Source: Occallatibacter sp. | GTDB taxonomy: Bacteria > Acidobacteriota > Terriglobia > Terriglobales > Acidobacteriaceae | Direction: 5' to 3' | Length of the DNA stretch: 55,075 bases | NCBI GenBank assembly: GCA_031296305.1 | Contig: JARLFZ010000015.1 | Coordinates: forward strand, 1-55,075 | Shown here: positions 35,751 through 41,595 of the stretch, piece by piece | How positions within the stretch are numbered: position 1 is the stretch's first letter | Layout: every line of letters starts with the position of its first letter | The notes under the pieces: model-generated | Database searches by the model: none | What the model saw: the letters and a program-made list of their open reading frames with translations, nothing else | What the model was told of the DNA's origin: nothing | Made by a program: the position numbers and the translations under genes

Positions 35751-36539
35751 ATGCCATTCACCCTTTCCCACCCGGCTGCCGCGATTCCATTTCTGCGCAC
35801 GCGCCTGGTTCCGTCTGCGTTGGTGGTTGGCTGCATGGCGCCCGATTTTGAGTACTTCCTTCACTTCGCGCCCGAGGGAGGATTCAGTCATACCCTGGCT
35901 GGGATTTTCCTCTTTGATTTGCCCTGGGCGTTGATTGTGCTGTGGCTGTTCCACGTTTATGCAAAAGAGCCGCTCTATGCATGGCTGCCCGAGAGCGTGC
36001 AGCGGCGGATTCGGCTTGGCCCGGCGACGCTGCCGATTAGGAATTTTGCGCAACTGGCGTTGGTGCTGCTGTCGATCCTGATCGGAGTGGCGACGCATAT
36101 TCTGTGGGATTCGTTCACGCATCCGAATTTCTGGCCCTACCAACATTGGCAGTTCCTGCATCGGACGGTGGAGTTTCCTGTCTACGGATCGATGGAGTAT
36201 CTGCGTGTGCTGCAACATGGGAGCACGCTGTTTGGCGCTGCTGCGATTCTGCTCTGGTTTTTGTTGTGGTTTCGCAGGACGGCTCCTATCGAACCGGAAA
36301 CGGCAACCTACGCGCGAAAGAGCCATCGCGGGGTGCTGTTGGCGATCTGCATTGTGGCACTGGCGGCAGCGGTTCTCAGGGTACTGGTTTCAGTTGAACC
36401 CGGAGGCCCGTATTACGACACTGGGAAAAAGGAACTGATTGCGCGCGCGATCATCACGGCGATGGACATCTTCTGGCTGGGAGTGGTGGCGTATGGCGCA
36501 TGGAGAGCTATAGCGCGAAACAAACTGCGGGATGCGTAG
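35751..36539 (+). CDS. DUF4184 family membrane protein
   Basis: 262 residues. The N-terminus 'MPFTLSHPAAAIPFL' and 'LVVGCMAPDFEYFLHF' are the hallmark of DUF4184, with 'THILWDSFTHPNFW' as the second conserved His/Asp segment. Six membrane helices are likely. The HPA...APD...H...WDxFTH pattern resembles the metal-binding core of membrane-bound zinc hydrolases (YdjM/phospholipase-C-like), but an activity has not been shown. It stands alone between repeats. Confidence 0.87.
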   Translation: MPFTLSHPAAAIPFLRTRLVPSALVVGCMAPDFEYFLHFAPEGGFSHTLAGIFLFDLPWALIVLWLFHVYAKEPLYAWLPESVQRRIRLGPATLPIRNFAQLALVLLSILIGVATHILWDSFTHPNFWPYQHWQFLHRTVEFPVYGSMEYLRVLQHGSTLFGAAAILLWFLLWFRRTAPIEPETATYARKSHRGVLLAICIVALAAAVLRVLVSVEPGGPYYDTGKKELIARAIITAMDIFWLGVVAYGAWRAIARNKLRDA

Positions 36540-36598
36540 GGCGCGTAGCATGCGGGGATTAGCGCCGGTTGCATAAATCCCCGGAGACGATTGAAAGA

Positions 36599-36665
36599 CG
36601 TGCCTCAGGGGCTAAAGCCCTACATTCATTTTGCGCATCTTACGGCACGAGTAAACTCGTGCCCT
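36599..36665 (+). repeat. 'CTCAGGGGCT...GAGTAAACTCGTG' dispersed repeat, third copy
   Basis: GTGCCTCAGGGGCTAAAGCC, TTTTGCGCATCTTACGGCAC, GAGTAAACTCGTGCCCTTTC: same order and orientation as at 34857-34930. It lies between the convergent DUF4184 and YncE-like genes. Confidence 0.75.
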
Positions 36666-36736
36666 TTCGCGTTGTGTCCGGCGCTCAGAGTTTTCCGCGG
36701 CCTGTGGAGAGAAGCGCTACAAGTTTTTGCTGAGCG

Positions 36737-37918
36737 TTACTGCACCTTGAACGCCTTGTCCACGATGGCGTTGGGGTCGCGGCCTGCGGGGAGCAGGGTG
36801 AACAGCGACTGGCTTGCGGTGCGCATCACGGCCACGTCACCGGAGCGGCGGTCGACGACAAAGAGTAGATGACCGGCAGCGGAGAACGCCATGGCGGCGG
36901 GTCCGTCGCCCACGTGCAGCGACGGGGCAACGCGGCGGCCGTCGACGATGGAATAGACCGTGACTTCCTGCGAGCGCTGGTTGGCGACGTAGAGCAGCGC
37001 GTTGTCTTGCGAAACCAGGCCGCGGACCGGATCGGCGCCGATCATGTAGGTGTCGGCTACCTCGTCGGTGGTGTTGTAGATCTCGCTCACCGAATCGGAA
37101 AGAGAATTCGACACGAAGATCTCGCCGCCATCGGGCTTCATCGCCAGGTCGACGGGCGCGCGGCCCACGTCCATCAGCGCTTCCAGTTGGTCGGGTTGGT
37201 TGGGGCGGGCTTTGGGATTCTCGAGAGCAATCACCATGACCTGATGGCCGGCGGAACAAGCGACGAATGCTTTGGAAGAATCCGTCAGAATTACCGGACT
37301 GGCCGCTCCGGGGCAGCCTGCAAACACCGCGCGCACATGGCCGTCCGCGGGATCCATGACCGTCGCGGAGTTGCCCTGCTGATTGGCGACTACAAGCGTC
37401 TTGCCATCGGGTGCCAGACGCGCCGCCACGGGCTGCTCGCCGACACCAAACTGCGCAATTTCGCGCCGCGCCTTCAGGTCGATGACAGACACCGAATTCG
37501 ATCCGGAGTTGGCGATATAGGCGCGCGCGCCGTCGGCGTCGAGGTCGATGGAGAGCGGTTGGCGGTGCACGGGGATGGTGGCGACGACGGCGTTATGCTC
37601 GGCATCGATGACGGTCACTGAACCGTTCGCGTTGGGCGCGCCAGCGTTGACAACATAGATTTCGTTGCGCGTAGTGCTGGCAGCCACGGCTACCGGATGC
37701 GGTCCCACGGGCAACTCGCGGTCCACGCGGACATCGACGACGTCGAGCACGGTCACCGTGTCGCTGCCGCCGTTGGTTACGTAGGCGTATTCGCGGTAGT
37801 TGGGCGGGTATTGCGGAAAGTCGTGGGGGCGACAGGCGGTGAGGGAAAAAGCGAACAGGGCAAGCGCGGTTAGCGCGCATTTCTCGCGGAAGTTTCGATG
37901 GGAGAAAAAATGGCCCAT
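36737..37918 (-). CDS. YncE-like YVTN beta-propeller lipoprotein
   Basis: 393 residues from ATG 37918. A lipoprotein signal ends in the lipobox 'FSLTAC', so it should be membrane-anchored outside the cytoplasm. Propeller repeats of the YVTN type follow: 'YAYVTNGGSDTVTVLDV', 'NEIYVVNAGAPNANGSVTVI', 'AYIANSGSNSVSVIDL', 'EIFVSNSLSDSVSEIY' and 'LLYVANQRSQEVTVYS'. No catalytic residues are apparent; such proteins act in binding. It lies 91 bases downstream of DAHP synthase with a double hairpin between, so cotranscription is doubtful. Confidence 0.86.
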   Translation of the reverse strand: MGHFFSHRNFREKCALTALALFAFSLTACRPHDFPQYPPNYREYAYVTNGGSDTVTVLDVVDVRVDRELPVGPHPVAVAASTTRNEIYVVNAGAPNANGSVTVIDAEHNAVVATIPVHRQPLSIDLDADGARAYIANSGSNSVSVIDLKARREIAQFGVGEQPVAARLAPDGKTLVVANQQGNSATVMDPADGHVRAVFAGCPGAASPVILTDSSKAFVACSAGHQVMVIALENPKARPNQPDQLEALMDVGRAPVDLAMKPDGGEIFVSNSLSDSVSEIYNTTDEVADTYMIGADPVRGLVSQDNALLYVANQRSQEVTVYSIVDGRRVAPSLHVGDGPAAMAFSAAGHLLFVVDRRSGDVAVMRTASQSLFTLLPAGRDPNAIVDKAFKVQ

Positions 37919-37930
37919 TTTGCGCTGCCT

Positions 37931-37987
37931 GCAATGCGGGGGTCTGGAGACCCCCGCTACAGCCGGTCTGGAGACCGGCGCTACAGG
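37931..37987. repeat. Paired 'GGTCTGGAGACC' hairpins
   Basis: GGGGGTCTGGAGACCCCC (perfect palindrome) followed by GCTACAGCC and GCCGGTCTGGAGACCGGC, then GCTACAG again. This two-hairpin layout recalls the elements at 391-475 and 26989-27067 but with different stems. Confidence 0.7.
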
Positions 37988-38009
37988 TTCATGCCCACGC
38001 TTCACTCTT

Positions 38010-39062
38010 TCACTCTTTCACTGCAACCGAAGCAGCCACGCCGCGCGCGAGGTTGCGGCCGACGATCGGGGCAATCTGCTCGATCTCGTTCATCATGGTG
38101 GCGAACTGCGCGGGATACAACGATTGCGGGCCGTCAGAAACTGCGACCTCGGGATGATTGTGCACTTCGACGATCAGGCCGTCGGCTCCGGCGGCGATTC
38201 CGGCGCGGGCCATGGGCAGAACGCTGTCGCGGCGGCCGGTGCCGTGGCTGGGATCGACGAGGATCGGAAGATGGCTCACGTGTTTCAGGGCGGGTACGAT
38301 GCTGAGGTCGAGCGTGTTGCGGGCGTGATCGGAAAATGTGCGCACGCCGCGCTCGCATAAAATCACCTCGTAATTGCCCTCGCTCATCACGTACTCGGCG
38401 GCCATCAGGAACTCTTCGAGGGTGGCGCTCATGCCGCGCTTGATGAGCACCGGCTTGCGCAGGCGGCCCGCCTTCCTGAGGAGCGAAAAATTCTGCATGT
38501 TGCGCGCGCCGATCTGGATGACGTCGGCCCACTCGGCAACCAGGTCGAGGGTCTCGGTATCGAGGGCCTCGGTGACGATGCGCATGCCGAATTTTTCTCT
38601 GACTTCGGATAAGATTTTCAGCCCTTCGAGACCTAAGCCCTGAAACGCGTAAGGCGAAGTGCGGGGCTTGTAGGCTCCGCCACGGAAAAACTGCGCGCCC
38701 GCCGCTGCAACCTGCTCGGCGATGGCGAAGGCCTGCTCGCGGCTCTCGATGGAGCAGGGACCGGCAATGACGGCCAGGTCGCGGCCGCCTATGCTTGCGC
38801 CGTTCGAAAAGCGGATGACGGTGTCTTCTTCTCTTACATCGCGGCTGGCGAGTTTATAAGCTTTTGAAACGCGGATGACTTCCGCGACGCCGGAAAGCGA
38901 TTCCAGGTTGCCGCGGTTCACCTCACCCTGGTTGCCGGTGATGCCGATGGCGGTGCGTTGCGCGCCGGGCAGGGGATGGGGACGGAATCCCAACTGTACG
39001 ATATGGTCGCAGACCGCCTGGATCTCCTCCGCGGTCGCCTGCGCCTTCATGACTACCAACAT
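38010..39062 (-). CDS. aroF: 3-deoxy-7-phosphoheptulonate (DAHP) synthase, type I-beta with N-terminal ACT-like domain
   Basis: 350 residues from ATG 39062. It condenses phosphoenolpyruvate with erythrose-4-phosphate, the entry to aromatic amino acid synthesis. The N-terminal 80 or so residues form a ferredoxin-like regulatory domain ('[20 protein letters not shown]'). The barrel has 'IAGPCSIES', '[17 protein letters not shown]', '[13 protein letters not shown]', '[16 protein letters not shown]' and '[16 protein letters not shown]'. The regulatory domain suggests feedback control by an aromatic amino acid. The gene symbol follows common usage for this form and is not certain (aroG also used). 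Confidence 0.93.
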   Translation of the reverse strand: MLVVMKAQATAEEIQAVCDHIVQLGFRPHPLPGAQRTAIGITGNQGEVNRGNLESLSGVAEVIRVSKAYKLASRDVREEDTVIRFSNGASIGGRDLAVIAGPCSIESREQAFAIAEQVAAAGAQFFRGGAYKPRTSPYAFQGLGLEGLKILSEVREKFGMRIVTEALDTETLDLVAEWADVIQIGARNMQNFSLLRKAGRLRKPVLIKRGMSATLEEFLMAAEYVMSEGNYEVILCERGVRTFSDHARNTLDLSIVPALKHVSHLPILVDPSHGTGRRDSVLPMARAGIAAGADGLIVEVHNHPEVAVSDGPQSLYPAQFATMMNEIEQIAPIVGRNLARGVAASVAVKE

Positions 39063-39095
39063 GCCACGCCCCCCGATCCCACAGTTTACTGGCTG

Positions 39096-39144
39096 GGGGA
39101 ACGGGGGACAAGGGAGCAAGGGAGCGAGGGAGGGAGCACGGGGC
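39096..39144 (+). repeat. Purine-rich repeat, copy 2
   Basis: GGGGGACAAGGGAGCAAGGG followed by AGCGAGGGAGGGAGCACGGG, just upstream of DAHP synthase. Related to the runs at 20293-20323 and 43453-43581. Confidence 0.55.
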
Positions 39145-39194
39145 TAACAACGCAGATCGGGGGCTGGAGGGCTTTCGAGTGGTGCGGCCTCGTT

Positions 39195-39293
39195 TTAGTC
39201 GCGGTCGTCGCTTGCTTGACTGCTTTTCGCGGCTACTACCGCGGGGGCAATGATCATACCGATAAAGGCGAGAGCGATGATGAGGTCATGCAT
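39195..39293 (-). CDS. Small hydrophobic protein, 32 aa
   Basis: ATG 39293 to TAA. 'MHDLIIALAFIGMIIAPAVV' makes one membrane helix, followed by a short charged tail ending 'SDDRD'. AGGGA lies eight bases before the ATG. Below the size of most gene calls. Composition and the clean helix-plus-acidic-tail layout suggest a genuine small membrane protein, but no partner can be assigned. It lies upstream of DAHP synthase on the same strand. Confidence 0.5.
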   Translation of the reverse strand: MHDLIIALAFIGMIIAPAVVAAKSSQASDDRD

Positions 39294-39532
39294 GGTAAGG
39301 GTCCCTGGGGGCGGCATCCGATATGCGCCCTATGGAAATCATCGGGGGAACGTGAAGAATATCCAATACAACTAAAACGTGAGGCTGTGCTGGCGGTGTC
39401 ATTGCGGGAGGGAAACCGCTGGGTGCTCCAGAACGGAAACCGGCAAGCGAGAGGCGTGAGGGCGCGCACATCTGGTGGGTAAATGCGGCCATGCGAAAAG
39501 GGCTCGGGCGAAGGAGATTTGCCCAGGTGATG
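39294..39532. other. Intergenic, nothing recognised
   Basis: 239 bases between the small ORF and the CcmC-linked membrane protein; a few short frames only, none credible. Confidence 0.4.
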
Positions 39533-39796
39533 CTAGCTGCCGACGCGCTCGGCGTCCCGCTTTTGTGCGCTCCACTTGATGGCCAGCCATGCCAGATAGC
39601 CCAACTGGATGGCCCAGGTGATGGTGTAGGCTGCCTGGCGATACAGGTGGTCGCGCAGGGCCGCGGCGGCGTCTAGCTGGGCGGGCGATGCATTCGCATT
39701 CCAATCGTACGAAGGGGCAGAGAGGATGAGGTACGCTGTCCAGGCTAAAAGAGCGAGCGGAACGGCGACGATGAGTGCGAGGGCGAGCTTTTTCAT
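39533..39796 (-). CDS. Small membrane protein linked to the CcmC-like gene
   Basis: 87 residues from ATG 39796 (AGGAG four bases upstream; ATG 39808 lies before this site). Two hydrophobic helices ('LALALIVAVPLALLAWTAYL' and 'YTITWAIQLGYLAWLAIKW') are separated by a hydrophilic stretch 'SYDWNANASPAQLDAAAALR'. It follows the CcmC-like gene by 37 bases, so it is probably cotranscribed. It is not an obvious CcmD, but position and size suggest a small partner of the cytochrome c maturation protein. Confidence 0.65.
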   Translation of the reverse strand: MKKLALALIVAVPLALLAWTAYLILSAPSYDWNANASPAQLDAAAALRDHLYRQAAYTITWAIQLGYLAWLAIKWSAQKRDAERVGS

Positions 39797-39833
39797 GGAA
39801 CTCCTCATTTTTCAAGCACAACAGGTCTGAGGC

Positions 39834-40547
39834 TCAGGCTTCTAAGGCGCGCTGGGCTTCCGCGGCTGCGATCTTCTGCTGCTTGCGCTCGACATGATAG
39901 CGGAGGGCCAGGATCAGCAGGCCCCAGGCAAGCCACGCCAGGATATTCCAGCCCCAGGCGGCGAGCATGCGCGGGTCCTTTACGCCTGAGTCGGGTCCAC
40001 CGCCAAAGACAGGCGCGGGGTGTTGGGTGGGAATCACTTTCTGGAAATGGGTGGAGAAATAGACGATGGGCGTGTCAAGGGCGCCGAAGATGTTGAGGAC
40101 GGCGGCCACGGTTTGCATTTGCGGCCCTGCGGCAAAACGCCGCAAAAGCAGGTAGCTCATATAGATGAGCCACAAGACCAGGGTGGTGGTCAGGCGTGCG
40201 TCCCAGGTCCACCACATGCCCCATGCGCGACGCCCCCAGATGGGCCCCGTGACGAGGATGATGGTGCAGTAGACGACCGCGACTTCAGCGCCGGCCAGCG
40301 CCCAGGCATCGAAGATCTGCGCCCGTTCGGGACGGCTGTACCTGTAGGCAAGATAGCCGATTGAACCCGCCAGGGAGACGGCGAAGAAGACCGATGAAAC
40401 CATGGCGATGGGCACATGGTAGAAGAAGATGCGATAGATCTCGCCTTGCTTTTCATCGAGGGGCGCGACATAGATGGCCTGGTAGTAGCCCCAGACCATT
40501 AAAGCCAGAGTGATGAGAACGTAAACGCCGATTGCGAGTTTTTTCAT
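39834..40547 (-). CDS. ccmC: CcmC/CcsA-like cytochrome c biogenesis protein
   Basis: 237 residues from ATG 40547 (a TTG 48 bases upstream is less likely). Six to eight transmembrane helices surround the tryptophan-rich haem-handling motif 'WGMWWTWDARLTTTLVLW'. Flanking His residues are seen in 'YRIFFYHVPIA' (His of the first periplasmic loop) and 'YFSTHFQKVIPTQHP'. CcmC carries haem to CcmE in system I. The WWD domain is shared with CcsA of system II. Size and 'PIVYFS' match CcmC better. No other ccm genes are visible next to it. Confidence 0.87.
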   Translation of the reverse strand: MKKLAIGVYVLITLALMVWGYYQAIYVAPLDEKQGEIYRIFFYHVPIAMVSSVFFAVSLAGSIGYLAYRYSRPERAQIFDAWALAGAEVAVVYCTIILVTGPIWGRRAWGMWWTWDARLTTTLVLWLIYMSYLLLRRFAAGPQMQTVAAVLNIFGALDTPIVYFSTHFQKVIPTQHPAPVFGGGPDSGVKDPRMLAAWGWNILAWLAWGLLILALRYHVERKQQKIAAAEAQRALEA

Positions 40548-40607
40548 GGGGAAAGCCTGTTCAATCCAGTGTACGACGGCTGCAAGCCAGCCCAATTTGT
40601 GTTATCA

Positions 40608-40619
40608 TTGTGTACACAA
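40608..40619 (+). promoter_or_regulatory. Perfect 12-bp palindrome upstream of the Phd/PIN pair
   Basis: TTGTGTACACAA reads the same on both strands and ends 12 bases before the antitoxin ATG, directly before its Shine-Dalgarno sequence. This is the expected place for autorepression by a Phd/YefM-type antitoxin. Confidence 0.6.
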
Positions 40620-40631
40620 CGGAGGATAGAG

Positions 40632-40898
40632 ATGCCGACCGCGAAGGTGGGAGTGCGAGAGTTTCGCGAAAATCTGTCCGATTATCTGGAGTCCGCGGCG
40701 CCGGTGGCCATCATGCGCCATGGCAAAACGCTTGGGTTCTATGTTCCTACGCCGCAGCGGCCGCAGGAAGAGGATCTGGCGGCGCTTCGCAGGGCCGGCG
40801 AACAACTTGACACTCTGATTGCTTCCTCCGGCGCTACGGAAGACGAGCTCGTGAACGAGTTCAAGACGCTTCGGAAGGCGCGGCGTGCCGGACGCTAG
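40632..40898 (+). CDS. Phd/YefM-family antitoxin
   Basis: 88 residues; GGAGG lies seven bases before ATG 40632. The N-terminus 'KVGVREFRENLSDYLESAAP' and 'VAIMRHGKTLGFYVP' are the Phd/YefM DNA-binding fold. The C-terminal half, which wraps the toxin, is acidic then basic (EDELVNEFKTLRKARRAGR). It is followed, with overlap or a 4-base gap, by a PIN-domain toxin. An upstream palindrome suggests autoregulation. Confidence 0.88.
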   Translation: MPTAKVGVREFRENLSDYLESAAPVAIMRHGKTLGFYVPTPQRPQEEDLAALRRAGEQLDTLIASSGATEDELVNEFKTLRKARRAGR

Positions 40899-41322
40899 GC
40901 TAATGGTTCTGGACGCCAACATCCTCATTCGCGCAGTTCTTGGTAAACGTGTCCGGTCAATTCTGGTGCAGTATGGGGGCCGGGTTCGCTTTGTTGCGCC
41001 GGATGCCGCTTTCTCCGAGGCGGAAGAGCACTTGCCAACGATACTCGGCAAAGGGCGCGCGCCTGTTGCGGAGGGCATGAAGGTTCTGGATGCCGTCGGC
41101 AAAGTTGTCGAATCCATCGGCCGCGACGCCTATTCTGTCTTTGAAATAGCGGCCAAGCGGCGATTAGCCAAACGGGACGAGGACGATTGGCCGATACTGG
41201 CCACGGCGATGGTTTTCGACTGTCCAATCTGGACTGAAGATACGGATTTTTTCGGTGCCGGCGTGGCAACGTGGACGACGGACCGTGTGGAGATGTACCT
41301 GGAGAACGTCGCCAACGATTGA
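40885..41322 (+). CDS. PIN-domain toxin (VapC-like ribonuclease)
   Basis: 145 residues from GTG 40885 (GGAAGG six bases upstream, overlapping the antitoxin by 14); ATG 40903 is an alternative that begins right at the domain. The PIN acidic residues are Asp in 'MVLDANILIRAVLG', Glu in 'AFSEAEEHL', Asp in 'KRDEDDWPILATAM' and Asp in 'WTEDTDFFGAGVATW'. These bind Mg/Mn for RNA cleavage. Together with the Phd-type antitoxin it forms a type II toxin-antitoxin pair; PIN toxins usually pair with several antitoxin families, including this one. Confidence 0.88.
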   Translation: MPDARLMVLDANILIRAVLGKRVRSILVQYGGRVRFVAPDAAFSEAEEHLPTILGKGRAPVAEGMKVLDAVGKVVESIGRDAYSVFEIAAKRRLAKRDEDDWPILATAMVFDCPIWTEDTDFFGAGVATWTTDRVEMYLENVAND

Positions 41323-41595
41323 TGCTGCTACCGTGGGCCTTCCGAGAGACTAACGCGTGACACAAATCAGCGCTCCGCGCTCGAGCGAATTTTCCTCACC
41401 CTGCCGGCCTTCGGGGAATCACGAACCCGACCATTGTGCCAGTTGAGAAAGTGTCACAACCGGGAATTCCTGCGCGACGAGCAGGCACTAGAATCGCCAG
41501 CATGAGAGGGCAAGCGGGCAGGATTCCGGTGCTGGAACTGGCCGGGTTCTGCCTTCACGCTAGTGAAAACATCGCAAGCAGTTGACGCTGCTAGG

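Noticed and set aside
35625..36326. Upstream extension of the zinc-ribbon/YbjN gene across the divergent DUF4184 gene
   Set aside because: The added residues are a shadow of DUF4184, and the zinc ribbon with GGAG marks the true start at 35624.
40581..40608. Sigma-70 promoter for the Phd/PIN pair (TATCAT at 40603)
   Set aside because: A -10-like hexamer is present, but no acceptable -35 lies 16-18 bases upstream.
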